DNA of 64,000 bases from Populus alba (taxonomy: Eukaryota > Streptophyta > Magnoliopsida > Malpighiales > Salicaceae): NCBI RefSeq assembly GCF_005239225.2, contig NC_133284.1, positions 6,415,770 to 6,479,769 on the forward strand, written 5' to 3'. The notes below the pieces were generated by a model. The model searched no databases. It had not been told where the DNA came from and saw only the letters and a list, made by a program, of their open reading frames with translations. The position numbers and the translations under genes were made by a program. Numbering within the stretch: the first letter of the stretch is position 1; each line of letters starts with the position of its first letter. Positions 35,485-48,744 of this stretch are shown piece by piece.

Positions 35485-37790
35485 TTAGGTTTCGATTCTG
35501 AATGGCTCCCAGAAAGGAGTTTTGTTGCTGGAAAATCTTCCCACCACCCTGGAATCTAAAATCTTTAAGGCCTCCTCGGATTTGATGCATCTGGGTGTCT
35601 TGTACTGATTAACTGAAGACCCTTGAGATACACAAAAATCCATGAGCGCATCAAACGTTCCATGTGTCACCACCCTTACTTCCAGGGGTCCAATTGATTT
35701 GTCTTTCTTCCTACACCTCCTATAAACAGAATCGAGCGATTCTTCAACAACGGAGCAGCATTGCTCCATTATAGCTGGATCAAGCTCTGGCAGATCATTA
35801 GTTCCTCTCATTTTAAGTTCCCAAAATAGTACATAATGACCTGGGATTGAGGCAGTGTCAGCGAAGCTAGTGTACTCAGTTAGAAGGAAACCGAGTGGCT
35901 CAAGGAGGACTTTCGCTCGTGTCACTGCCTTTAAGAGGTCTTCTTCATTGGTCTTGTCCGTATCAATGCTTAAAACCACATTTCGCCGGTGCACAAAACG
36001 AAATTGTGGAGCATTATTGTAGAAGCCGGTCACCATGAGAATGTCTCCAACTCTATATCTATACAAGCCTGAGAAGAGAGTAAACAAAATAGTGAGAGAC
36101 TGAGCTATAAACAAGGCATCATCTTTTTATCTGCAATCCATAATCAAAAGCATCTATAAAATTTGTTACTCTATTTAAAGGATGATTTGGGATCGATGAG
36201 TTGAAATCAATGGTACACTAAGTAGATGAGCAAAATTAGGCATGTCATGCGTTGGATGCTTAAATATACAGTATCGAGATTCTGAAGAGAAAAAAAAAAA
36301 AAAAAGTCAGCTCAAGGAAAAACTCACCTGTAAAAGTGGTGACAATCAGTTCATAGTAGTGACCAAGTTTGACCTCCACAAGATCAACAGCTTCAACCAT
36401 TTCCTTGCCATTCCGATCTGTAACACCAACACCGTTGCACTGGACGTCCGGTACCACTTCTTTGTGGTTATTATCAACAGGCAAGAATTCAAAGTAGGCC
36501 ATATTTGGAAGGAGGGTGTAAGAGACATCAGAAGGGTTGCTCAGTGGTTTAAAGTTGATTCCCAAATAACATTCAGAAGAGCCATACATTGTTGAAACTA
36601 ATGGAAGCCCACCGCTATAGAATTCAAGGGTTGGGATGTATTGCGCCATAGAACCTGTAACAATAACTTCAATGTACTTTGTTCTCGGCCAAAGCTTCTT
36701 GATTATTCCTTCCCAAGATTTCCCACTACATTCATCCTCGATCAAATCAGCCAATTCTGAATTGGGTTTGCTCAGAATTGACAATACCGCATTTCTGCAA
36801 TTAGGGTCAGTAATCCAATCACTTACACTACCTGCTCTTATGTTGGAACATAATTCTTTCAAATATTCCTCCAAAAACTTGATAGCACGCAGGAAAGCTG
36901 ATGCAAAGATTGCACCTACTCTTAAGACCTCATCCCGCTGTACTAAACCACATAGCAATTGACAGTACATGCTCTGTTTGCTATCAGAACATAAGATGGT
37001 CTCATCAGGGCTTGTATAAACATTATAACGGTTAAAAGCCCGGTTTCTGAAGTTTTTGCTCTTATAGTAGCTGGTTAGGACAGGTCTTGCCATCAAGCCA
37101 GAAGGGGTGCTAATTTCGGGTTTGATAAACAAAAGATACATTGCTTTACCCTGGTCCAAGCCATCAACATACCTGAAAAAGAAAAAATAAAGCTGTTTCA
37201 AGTCTACTCACCTTGCTTGCACTGTTCCATTATCTTATAGGCAGAAGCAAAATTCAAAAGAACAAGAATATGGAGAGAGTAATCTTACTTGTTCATTACA
37301 GGCACAAGGAGGTTATAAAAGAACGTCTTCCTTTCCAGTTCTTCAGCAGTCGAAGGCATAATTTTTGGCTGTCCTCCAGAAGTACCAGAGCTGCATATAA
37401 TTAACTTGATCAATTTCTCAGAAAGAAAGATTGACTTGACGAGGACTTTCAAGGGAATTTCTTGAAGAAATATGAGAGCATAATTGATAAATTTTTATAC
37501 CTTGTGAGGAGCTCAGTGATTGGTTGAGCTGAAATGATAGATGAAGTCTCTCCGTTGGCAATTCGCTCGATACAAGGCTTGATATCCTCGTAATTCACAA
37601 TGGGAACTTTATTCTTGAAGTTTTCCTTACCAGAATCACCATTGAGAAAGCTTTTAAGATACTCTGTATGTAAATTGGTGGCGAGGATTTCCTCCAATAC
37701 CTGCTGTTGTATCTGGCATGCATTGTTGGTCAGGTCCTCCAAGAGCTTTAAGCCAGCTTCATTATCATTTGGATCAAAGACTGGCAACAT
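35485..37790 (-). CDS. GH3.17: GH3 acyl-acid amido synthetase, GH3.17-like (auxin conjugation)
   Basis: Four exons (37790-37501, 37390-37289, 37172-36328, 36068-35485) join in phase at GT-AG sites and give 606 residues, normal for GH3. GH3 enzymes adenylate a carboxylic hormone with ATP and then transfer it to an amino acid. Group II members, which this sequence most resembles (Arabidopsis GH3.17, At1g28130), conjugate indole-3-acetic acid and so lower free auxin in the cytosol. The three nucleotide-binding motifs are intact: SSGTSGGQPK at residues 97-106, YGSSE at 327-331 and YRYRVGD at 415-421. The start MLPVFDPND matches the family; an upstream TTG-led extension is not needed. Placement within group II is by eye. 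A (CAG)n tract lies in the leader, and one TGTCTC auxin-response core is seen about 1.2 kb upstream (38988-38993), which alone is weak evidence for auxin induction. Confidence 0.93.
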
Positions 37791-37947
37791 TTTTTGCAAC
37801 AATGGAAAAGCTAGAATGAAATGTAAGTTTTTGGTAAGAGTTTTTGCTAGCCTTACAGCATGTCATATGACTCTTTGGCTAAATGGTAACCAAATTAAGC
37901 TGTTACAAGTTTATGCTCTCTTTCTGTTCAACTAGATTAAAAAAAGA

Positions 37948-37968
37948 AGCAGCAGCAGCAGCAGCAGC
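37948..37968 (-). repeat. (AGC)7 microsatellite in the GH3 leader
   Basis: Seven perfect AGC units on the plus strand (GCT on the sense strand of GH3) lie about 160 bp upstream of the GH3 start codon, probably inside its 5' UTR. Confidence 0.85.
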
Positions 37969-37990
37969 TTGGCAGCTAAAGGCAAGAGCA

Positions 37991-39933
37991 AAGAGAATGG
38001 TCAGGACAGAACAGGAAGAGAACGACCTGATGGGAATTAATGCTTCTCATGCTTAAAAGGCTTCTCCCCTCTCTCCCACTCACAGGTCACAACTGGAATG
38101 TGTTTCTGGGTAGCTGGGAGGTGGAGAGGGAACGAATAAATAACAGATTCTGGAGGGGATTTTGGGAAATGATGTATATTCAAGATTTCCATTAAAAAAA
38201 AAAAAAGAATAAGAAAAAAAGAGGAGGAAATGTAAGGGAAGTAGAGGTTATGGAGGTCCTACACACGTGGCCTTGTCTTGTAACCTGCGCTTAGATGTAG
38301 CTCTTATTGGTCAAACTACCTATATAAGCTACATGTATTTTTATTTTATTTGAAAAAATTAAATCAGCCTCTTACACAATTTAATAAGAGTAAAACTCTG
38401 GTAGAATTTCAAACCCAATCACTGGCTTTGTATGCATGCTAAAGAAAAGCTTGTTCAGTAAGTATCCGATGCTGCCCAGAGTCCACCTCTCAGGCTATAT
38501 AATAAGATCAGGCAGGTGGAATGAGGCAAAATATAATGATTAACAATATTAATAAAGTCATGCATTAAATCTAAGGAGGAAGCCATGGGAGAAGAGGACA
38601 ATGTTGTGATCAATTGGCAATCATGGAGACGATTGCTTTACAGCTCTTTTGCTGGGCAAAGAATCCTGACAGGGAAACAAACACCATTCTAGAGGGAGAG
38701 GGTGGGTTGGGCCTCATCTGTAAGTATTTCTATTGTAGAATTAGTCCATGACGCTGGTGTAGATTTTAGGCTGCTCCACACAGGAAATTTGCATGCAAAT
38801 ACACCTAATGACTCTCTCTTTAATTTAATTTATGTGTCAATCAAGATCAAGTCACTTGATCCCAAAGTCTAAGCTCGTAAAACTCAAGAAATGAGTAAAA
38901 CCTTGCCTAACCACTGTTATTTAGCATTTGCTCGTCACAATTTTGGCTAAACGTCGGATTAGAAAACGAGGAGGAGTCTGCTTGGAGTGTCTCTGTAATG
39001 GGACATGGAAGCAAGCATCCACAGCCAAGCAGGTTGCTGAGACCCACATTATAGACTTCTGTGCCTCCAGGAGAATGAAAATCTTTTCAAGCAACTGACT
39101 TTATGTTCCTCGTTATTAATTGTTTATGCTCTCAAATCAATCTCTCGTGCTTGATCTAAAACTAGAAGGTCTTCTCAACTTGTTTTAAATAAAACAGAGA
39201 AAAAGAAAACGAATATAACTTGGTGAAAGGCCAAGCCTCTAGGAGCCTTAAATGAGGCGTATGGCCATTCCCATTCTTACCTAACTTTGAGGGGAGAAGT
39301 ATGCTTATATAAACCGCAATGCTATTTTAAGATAGTTTTAGCAAGTTTTCAGGCCTCTGTGGGCATCAACAAGGCATAATCAGAAAAATCTCAGTCGTGA
39401 AATTATGAACAGTTTATTTACCAATACAATCCAGATATGTTTTTGCAGAGACGCTATCCATATGTAGATCTTCATTACTGGCATTAAAGAAGCAAACTCT
39501 GGCACAAATGGCCCCTTTAGTACCCTTTTCTTTTTCTCTCTTTTCCAAAGGCTTTTGAAAAGATTATATGTTAATTAATCTATCAACAATAATCAATTTG
39601 GAACCTCATGAATCATTTATTTGGGTGGACGAATTATATATATATGTGTGTGTGTGTATTGTCCAATTTGTCTCTAATTTGAGCAAAAACGAATTGAATG
39701 TTGATTCCAGATAATTTCATACAGAAAACCAGATCTAGTCGTCAAAGATAACATATAAAATTCGTATATGTTATGTTATTGATTGCAAGTAATCTTTTAA
39801 TAAAAAAATAGAGGAAGAACAAGAAGAAACTAAGAAGGTGGCAAGGGTTTGTCATGGCAGTGAATCATGTGTCTTTTCAAGGACCCTACTCTGGTATTAG
39901 CAAAATTATGATTGGAGGCTGACCAGTGGAAGC
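37991..39933. other. Upstream region of the GH3 gene, no further gene seen
   Basis: Composition is fairly balanced and largely free of repeats to about 39.5 kb, as expected for an extended promoter. A TATA-like ctatataag lies at about 38319 and one TGTCTC core at 38988-38993. A short TA/GT microsatellite lies near 39636-39658. No open frame is convincing. Confidence 0.45.
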
Positions 39934-39950
39934 AAAATGTTATCGGGATC
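39934..39950. other. Target site duplication (left) of SINE
   Basis: AAAATGTTATCGGGATC (17 bp) is repeated without change at 40199-40215. Confidence 0.93.
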
Positions 39951-40198
39951 ACCAACAGGGGCGTGGCTCAAGTGGTGAAGGGGGCAGCTCTCCTTCCTTT
40001 GAACCCAGGTTCGAATCCCAGTGGAAATGGGGCTGGAGAGTTTGCTCTCTTCCTATTTCTCTTGGGTCCTCCCTGTCATCCCCGCGGTGCCTTACCTGCT
40101 CACTAGAGCTTGCAGGATGTTCAGTGGGCCATGAGATTAGTCGTGGTGCGCGTAAGCTGGCCCGGACACCCACGTTATCAAAAAAAAAAAAAAAAAAA
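39951..40198 (+). mobile_element. tRNA-derived SINE, full length
   Basis: The head is tRNA-like: an A box (tggctcaagtgg, 39964-39975) and a B box (ggttcgaatcc, 40008-40018), the internal promoter elements for RNA polymerase III. A unique body follows, ending gcccggacacccacgttatc and then a run of about 20 A residues. A perfect 17-bp duplication flanks it. It codes for nothing and would be moved by a LINE reverse transcriptase in trans. The exact duplication and clean tail point to a recent insertion. The tail resembles Salicaceae SINEs as I remember them, but I cannot name the subfamily. Confidence 0.93.
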
Positions 40199-40215
40199 AA
40201 AATGTTATCGGGATC

Positions 40216-41565
40216 CAAACTTGTAGCTCGCATTCAAGCCATGTTGGATTTGATCAGGATAATGGTACAAATATTCAACTTGCTCAGGAATTCGATTTTC
40301 GCAGTGTTTGAATAATAAGTAATTATATGTTCATTTTAATATTTTTTCTAGATTTTATAAAATTAATGGTTGATTATAAAAAAACTTTGTATTTTCAAAA
40401 TAATTTTTTTTTTATGGAATTTAAGGATTGATAAAATCAATGACTTTTAATAATAAATTATAACAAATAAAAAAAGAGAGTTTTTAATTATAAAAATAAT
40501 ATAATTTTTTTTCTTAGTTAAGTATATCATAAATGCTCTAAAAACAAGAGTATAAATATTTTAAATAATAAATAGATGTCTTGGTGTTGAGGGTAATTCA
40601 AGTCTTTTTTTCATGGCACATTGGTCATTAAAAGGTAGTCCAAAGATATATACAATTGTTACATTTTCAAAACAGTATAATAACTAGATTATCTTTGAAA
40701 TCTAAAAAAATTAAAGTTGTAAATCAAGGGTCTTTTTTTCATGTTTTTAAAATACAATGAAAGGAAATCTTTATCGTGCATCTAGGGTTTTTTTTTTTGT
40801 CATTTCACATAGTTTTGTTTGTTAATTCCAAAACCATGAAGGGTAATTTTTTTTTTTGCTTGATTAATTAATATGTAAATTTAAAAAGTTATTGACGTGT
40901 TTTGTCCACGTGTCAGCACGTATGACACCTTATGGTGGCCAAAACTATCATATTGTCATGTCATTAAAAGTTATGTCACGTCTTCTTCCTCCTGGTGCAA
41001 TGTGTGTTAGCAATGGTGGGGTGGTTTGTCGCTGGTCACCTTTTTTTTTTTTTTTTTCTTGTCCTCTTATTTTCTCTCTTCTCCTAAAAAAATTACAAGT
41101 TGACCCTCTTTGTTTTTTGTATTTTAATATGTCCTTATCTTATTGTTTTTTTTTTCTAGCCCTTTGGTATAAGTTATAATGGTTTTTAATTTCATCTTTC
41201 AATCCAAGTTTATGGTATATTATTTGTTCTGATTTGGTCCTCATTCTTTTAATTTTTTTTTCTTTTATTAAAGTTATTTTTCTTTTCAATTTAACATTTC
41301 AATCAAGAATTTTAAGTTACCCTCTAATTTATTTTTTACTTTGATTTTCACCCTCATTCTTTTAATTACATTTTTTCAAATCCTTTAGTGTAATTGATTT
41401 TTTTCATGATTTCATCATTCAACGTTTGATTTGTTAATGATTGACCTTCATTATTTTTCTATGCGTGGTATTTTTGGTTTAATAACCCAAATCACGAGTT
41501 TAAAAAGTTAATGTGAATCAACATCCTTTTCCTAACTTATTTTCTTTTTTGATTTCATTGTTTGC

Positions 41566-41596
<31 letters not shown>

Positions 41597-43979
41597 TTTA
41601 AGATTGGTTGTCATTTTGTTCAAAAAACAATTTCTATTGGTTTATTCCAATCTCATGACCATAGTCACAAGTTTTAATTTATGTTTCAATTAATATCCAT
41701 TTATTTTTGTTATTTAACCTTTTTTGAACAAAGGTTTTTTAAAAAATTATTTTGTATGTATTTAATTTTTGAAGATATTATTCTAATTCATCTATAAATT
41801 TTTTTATATATTTTATATAGATGAAATTTATTTGTAAAAATAAAAAAATATATTTTTTTTAGATAATTTTTGCCTCTTTTAAATAACAATTATTGTTAGT
41901 TCTTTTATATACATTTATGTTTTGAAGAGATTATTCTAAGTCATTTATAATTGTTTTCTTTTTTATGCTATTACTAGTAGTATTTTAAATAAAATCTAGC
42001 TATCACACAAACTCGCGATTCTTTCAAAACTAGTGATCTAGATCTAAGACTATGATTACTTATTAGATGACAAATAAAAAAAATCATAAATCTCAATTCC
42101 TTACCAATCCAATATTAAAATATGAAATTGAAAAAAATAGTTGGTAAAAATAATAATCAAAAGAATGAAGATCAAGTTTGACACCAAAGAAATATGGCAA
42201 TCCACTTTAGTTCTTAAAGAGTCCATTTGTAGAAATTAAGGTGAGGAAAGAGAGGGAAAGAAAGAAAGGAAGAATGGTTTGCCAAAACCAAAGCAAAGCC
42301 CCTCTATCAGCACGTGTCACACATGGAGGTAGACCGTGATAAGATGATTTGGATGACATCAAGGCCGGGGTAGAATCGGATGTAGTAGGACACTGCTTAC
42401 GCCGGCTAAGTATAGCTGCCTCTCCCACATGTTGGCACTTAATTGATACGCAAGCGCTATTTACTTTTTCTAATTTTCTACTTTCCCTTCAAACCTATCC
42501 CTAGACTGACAAGTTTTAATTTCATCCCCAAAGTTTTAATGATTTTAAATCAATAAAATCAAATTTGTTTTTCCTAAATCGAGTGGCAATCATGTGCTAG
42601 ATTTTTTTCTTGACATCACAACGCAAAGCTAGCCAAAGCAAACCATGAGGTTCGATCATGAATCAAACAAATACAAATAGGATAAAAAAACTTGACCAAC
42701 TAAAAACCCACTATCAATTCATTATTGTAATCCATCATGCTTGTAACTCTTATGCTACAAGAAAAATTGCCACATAATATCACAACAACTTTAGTTTCTT
42801 TTAATGATTAAATAATATCATTGATTCACTAATGCAACATTAATTGGGCAGCAATGTGGCACTTAGTTTGTGGTGAACGCAAAAAAAGAAAAAAAATATA
42901 TGGAAGGCTTGAATATTTCTTGCAAATGGGAGACTCCTCCTTCTGACTTGGTGCCAAAGGCTTAGGATTGTTTTCCCTAAACGCATTTTGTTGAATTAAA
43001 TGTTAGTCGGCCTTGCCTGTAACCTTGTTGGATGGGGCTGGTTCAAGATGTATAAAAGCAATTAATGTTAATGCAACTTAAAAAACAGCAGGCAGTGATA
43101 TCAAGGCAACGATCCCTATTAAAATCTGTGAAACGATGTTCGATAAGATCATTGAATTAGAGAAGAAAAATAGTGCATTAATCCTTAATCAAAGATATTA
43201 GGACATGTATATCGGGATTTGCTAGATTTGGTTTCAGAGTTTTCATGTTCAGAGGAATAAAACAATGCAGGGGCGTTCTGGGGGGGACAGGGTACCCTTG
43301 AAATGGGCATATGAAGAGGAGGAAACAAGGGCAGGAGGCTCGTTGAGTTTTTTTTACTTGGCCTCTTTATTAGAAATAAGTATCATTGTTGACTAGCCAG
43401 CAAAACAAATGCAATCTGGGCTCTCTGGAGCATCCTCGAGCTTAAAGATGAAGGATTGGAGCCAGATTTCTTGATAAAAATGATCGGGAAAAACAATTGG
43501 AAAGAAAAATGGTTATAAACAAAACAAACCATGCTTGAAGGTGTAGAATAATAAACGATAAATTGTGGATCCCGAAAATAATAAATACATTGGTCAATTG
43601 CCTGTTTATTACCATTGCTCGATTGGGAAATACATACTGAAATAGCTGTGCAAGCTAATTTCAAAACCATCACATAGATGCTTGTTACGGGCCTATTTTT
43701 TATTATTTTGCCTTTTTTTTTTTGTAAAGTAAAAATAAATGATAAGTGATTTTAGTTATTATTCGGAGGAGAAAAAGATAAAGATTATAAAGATAAAAAT
43801 ATTGGTATAAAAATAAATTTATTTCTATGATAATTTTTAAGTGAATTCATGTATTTTTTAAAACAAGAGGTATGAGAGACATGTATCCGAATAAAATATT
43901 TTTTATTTTTTATTTTAAAATATCATTATAAACAACTTTTCAAAATTATTCAACTAAGATATATAAGGATACAAATAAT
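40216..43979. other. AT-rich intergenic repeat DNA
   Basis: No gene is recognised. 40880-42430 looks like one repeat unit: both ends carry cacgtgtca/cagcacgtgtca motifs, and the interior has a recurring phrase close to ttgattttca and tcattcttttaatt between long T tracts. A (TTA)n microsatellite lies at about 41567-41595. The minus-strand frame at 43383-43673 matches nothing known. Confidence 0.5.
40880..42430. repeat. Candidate transposon-derived block with T-rich interior
   Basis: The left side near 40905 reads cacgtgtcagcacg and the right side near 42308 reads cagcacgtgtcac, so the ends may be inverted relatives. The interior repeats phrases such as tggtcctcattcttttaa. The region 52.9-53.6 kb has the complementary phrase (aaaagaataaggacc type), which suggests a second copy in the other orientation. 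Borders are approximate. Confidence 0.3.
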
Positions 43980-44220
43980 TATTATTATAGTTTTAAAACT
44001 CAACTCGGCGGTTGATTAAGGGCAAAGTCTAATCACGGGTCAAGTCGAACCGAGTTGACATGGGTTATAAGAATAAAAGTAGTTATTATCATGGTTTTAA
44101 AACCCAACTCGAGGGTCGACTCGGGACAAGGCTCGAGTCACGAGTCAAGTTGATCTTTGATTTGATTCAATATAAGAACAAAAATGGTTGTTATCATTGT
44201 TTTAAGACTTGACTTAGTGG
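43979..44220. repeat. Tandem repeat, about 105-bp unit, 2.3 copies
   Basis: Three successive starts (about 43983, 44086 and 44190) share ttttaaaactcaactcg-type text, then cgggtcaagtcgaac-type text and a taagaataaaagt stretch. The third copy is partial and more diverged. Confidence 0.6.
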
Positions 44221-47200
44221 GATTTGAGGATTTTTCAATGATAAAATCAATAATTTTAAGTGGGATTGTAGTAAATATTTTTTAAAAAATTTTAAATTTC
44301 AAGAATAAAAGTGTTTGTTATTGTTTTGTCTGATAAATACTCTAATAATTAAAATATAAATATTTGGGGAGTAAAAAATATGAACTCTTTATCTTGAGAG
44401 ATTTATAATCCCATGAAGTAAAAGTACTGAAAAGTCATCGTAAATGATAAAAATCTTTTTATAATCATGAAACTCTTTCGAAACATGAAGACATTGAGTT
44501 AAAAAGCCTCCCTCATCAGTCATGCTTGCTGCAGACATCCTTAGTTCGTACCCTTTTATTCACAAATTGCATGTTGAAGTTTCAAAGTAGAACAGGCAAC
44601 ATCTGGTAATAAAAGCTAAAACATGTCTGCCCGTGGTTTGCATCATAATACGCCGTTTGATCGGAAAATTCTTACAAATACTATATTATATTAGCTAGTT
44701 CGAACTAGAGTAATTACAAAACCTGAATCCAATCCTTGTTTTTACTCGATGTAACGTTAAGAACCTATCGAGTTCCTTACCATGTGCCCAAAGGCAAGAG
44801 GAGTGGCCTCGATTAGATGTCAGATGATGACATGATTTTTCAATTTCGCGTCAACGAGTGGTTTGGCATTGACATGGTTTTACTCTGATCATTATCGAGA
44901 GCACAAGACATTGACGAAACTCACCAGATCCAAGACCCAGATGATCATAATATAAAATGGTCAAGTTGGGAAATTATGGATATACACAACTAAGAATCTG
45001 CATTAAAAAAAGCAGAGTAAATCATGATCACATGAGCATGGTGTAAGGTGACCCGTTGTATGTGTTAATGGCCATGCGGGACGGTGACTGAGAGCCAGTT
45101 GAGTTGATATCATGTTTATTTATGGATTGTTTGTAAACACGGTCCAACCTGTATTTTAAAAAATTTAAAATTTATTTTTGTTTAAAATTAATAATTTTTT
45201 AGTGTTTTTCGGATCGTTTTGATACGCTGATATCAAAAATAATTTTTTTAAATATTATTTTAATATATTTTCTAAGTAAAAAATATTTTAAAAAACACAG
45301 TTAGCAAAGGGTTGGCTTTCAAATACAGAAGCTGTTAGACCCCCATTGCAGAATCTTGCGTAGCTCACTCTCCATAAAAGTGAACATACTTTAGCATAAA
45401 ACATCAATAATATAATAATAGCTAAGCTGGCTACAAGTCTTTTGTTTTTTTCCCAAGACAATGTAGAAAATATATCGGAGGAGTACAGTCAGAAAATTAA
45501 AAATTTGAAAAAATATATCAATTTTAAAATTCAAACTTAAAAAGTCAAGAGAGGAAAGAAACCTCCAGTTAACCCATTAAAATTATGAATTATAAAAAAA
45601 ATGATTTGCTAAACTTTTCATACTAAAATCTCATATAAATTAATGTATAAATAAAAAAAAATAATGATGAAGTGTGAATCTAATGATTGACCATATAGAC
45701 TGACAGGTTAAATAAATGATATTTTTTTGATATTTTCTTTTGAATCAAGTTATATTTTAAATCTATTTTTTTAATAAAATAACATTATTTTAGGAATATT
45801 ATGAATTGACTCATCAACTCACGAGTCAACATCCATAACCGAGTCCTTGAAGTAAATCAACCTCAAATTAGATATTATAACTATGTTTATACGTTAAGAC
45901 GAGTTACGATTTAATCATTTGAACTTGTGTACTTAGCCTTTTTAGCTATTACCAACTTTAGGAAATGACCCAAATTCCAGGTAGCTGGCTGGTGCCCAAC
46001 AAGATGGAAATGGAACTTCAAAATATAAAAAACAAGTTGGGCCAGGGTCCACTAAAGGATGGCCGATAGGATAAGGGGGAGGGTAGGTGGCCCAGGCCCA
46101 ATAAACACCTATGGACGCCACATTTCTTGTAAGATCAAGTAAGTATATGGTGGATAACACATGACTGGTAATCTTAAGGGGTAGGGTAGGTGGTCAAGAC
46201 AGCTTGCTCTTTCTTTCGTTTGCTCTTTATTTCTTCAAATACACTAGGTTAGTGGCTGGAGATATGTTGTTTGATTTCTTCAATTTACAAAAGCCGTAAC
46301 TCAAAATAACTCAAAATTTTGTGAATTTTTTTTATATGATTTCAAACTAGATTCTTTGAGAAATTTAAAATACTAGGGAACTGATTAATAAAATTTTTAG
46401 TTTGAACACCTGTAACACCAAATTTTTTTACAGGCCTTTTACAGGATTTGGACACCTTGTGGCCTCATGAGCCAACTTGCTTCGTTAAAACTCAAGTTAA
46501 TAATAAAAAAAAAAATACACAGTCCAAATAATTTTTTGAGTTACTTTAATGCCTTGGAAGAAGACATGATGACACGAATCATCACACGTACCATTACAAG
46601 CAAAGGCTGGATTACATCTTGGTCCTTAAACTTTATTCTTGTGTGATAAGGTCCTACCAACCAAAAATAAATGCCTTCTTTTACTACCCTTTTGCTAGAG
46701 TTAATCATTTTCGGTTCGGTTCGGGTTTTTTTTTAAAATGTAACTAAACCAAAATTTTATTAAAAAAAAAAACAAAACCAAATCAAAATTGATTCAAATT
46801 AGTTTGACTCAGTTTTTTTCAATTTGGGTTTGGTTTGGTTTTTTCAATTTTAGGTTTATAAAATCGAAACCGAACCAAACTGGTTGGTTTTTTAAAAAAT
46901 TTAATCGGCTCAATCGATTTTTTTTTTATGGTTCGAATTTTTTCAGTTTTTTTTTTGTTTTCTTTATTTTTCTCAATTTAATTGATTTTTTAGTTTTTTT
47001 GCTCATCTCTACTTTTACCCTTAAAATCTTGCTATTTTTATCAAAGTTTAAAAATGTGAAGATATTGACTTTTGCATTAATGAACCTAAAAGTTATTCAT
47101 GCGAAGATTACAATGTATCTAAAACAATATACTTCAATTTTTATAGACGATGTGAGTAAATTAATGAATTATAGAGGACAATAGATTAGCCACTCGATAA

Positions 47201-48090
47201 AACTACAAGAGTTAGAGCATCCAATCCAAATATCCAAGAAAATAAAGTGTGTGTGTGTGTGTATGTTGACTATTTTAGACAGACCATCAATAAAAAGAAG
47301 CCAGAATTTTTGTCAATTAACACGAAAACTAAATGAAGCTAAAGCAAGTTAATACTTATAAAGAATTATTGATGGGAGTGGTAACATTTTTATTGACTAT
47401 TTTGAAAGTTTAATTATAAACATAAGAGATCATGTTAAATAATATAGAAACATCCAATAGACTCGAAAATAATATTAATATATGATAGTTAATTATAGTT
47501 GATAAAGAATCACAATTATTAAAATATTACAATGTTATATGCTAAAAATTACAAAGGGTTTGAATAACACATGCAATATAATGATTTAAATCTTTACGAG
47601 TTTTACAGTTCATTTACATTTTTATATAAATAAAATAAAAAAAAGATGTCAATAAAATAGTATTTTGAGTCAGGATATAGAAAATATTATAATATTTTTT
47701 TTACTAGTATCTCGAGTTAGAACAAATTCAATTCATAAATTCAAGTAACCAAACGTAATTTGTTTTATTTCAAAAATACAGACTTGATGAAAAATATAGA
47801 CTGCAGGGATAAATCCAACACAAAATGAAAAAGACGGACCACATTAGCAAACTGCAAGGACCGCAGGTACCAAACACATTATCAAGAATCGACACAAGTG
47901 AAAAAAAGTGAAAATATCAAAATATCATTAAATTGACGATTATGCCCTTGGTTTTTTTATGTTGCCCTAGACCCTTCGAGATGAAAGGCCAAGATGTAAC
48001 AGAGGTCGGAATCAACGGCTCACTATCCTCATTCAGCCCTTTATATTTTTCTCTACCAGCCTCAGAGCACCTCCTCTCTTTCTCGCTCTC
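44221..48090. other. AT-rich intergenic repeat DNA
   Basis: No gene is recognised. A dispersed-repeat copy lies at 45140-45305. 46700-46990 is rich in cggttcggtt and aaccgaaccaaac phrases, a low-complexity composition common in plant intergenic DNA. A GT microsatellite lies at 47246-47263. 47940-48090 leads into the promoter of the ribosomal protein gene. Confidence 0.5.
45140..45305. repeat. AT-rich dispersed repeat copy, well preserved
   Basis: The core ttttgatacgctgatatc (about 45217-45234) and the close, ttttctaagtaaaaaat then aaaaaacacag, match the copy at 8150-8300. Confidence 0.5.
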
Positions 48091-48091
48091 C

Positions 48092-48112
48092 AGGGTTTCT
48101 AGTCCAGGGTTT
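48092..48112 (+). promoter_or_regulatory. Paired telo-box-like elements upstream of eS27
   Basis: AGGGTTT occurs twice (48092-48098 and 48106-48112) within about 75 bp of the start codon. Read on the other strand these are AAACCCT, the core of the telo-box, which is typical of plant ribosomal-protein promoters and leaders. A TATA-like tttatatttt lies at about 48039. Confidence 0.5.
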
Positions 48113-48164
48113 CTCAATCCTGCGAAAGAAAGAAAGAAGGAAAGAAGCTGTTTCAAAGTTCAAA

Positions 48165-48744
<580 letters not shown>

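Noticed and set aside
38988..38993. TGTCTC as a proven auxin-response element of GH3
   Set aside because: A single 6-bp core more than 1 kb upstream is expected by chance; I mention it only as weak evidence.
39961..40035. tRNA gene on the basis of A and B boxes
   Set aside because: The region does not fold into a full cloverleaf by eye and is followed by a SINE body, poly(A) tail and target duplication.
39912..40315. Protein-coding frames of up to 129 codons
   Set aside because: They run across the SINE and its poly(A) tail in several frames, so they are chance openings.
45942..46160. 72-codon minus-strand frame with proline-rich text
   Set aside because: It is short, lies in repeat surroundings, and has no splice context or recognised homologue.
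46789..47184. 131-codon plus-strand frame
   Set aside because: It is phenylalanine-rich from T tracts and ggttcggttt-type repeat text, so it is low complexity.
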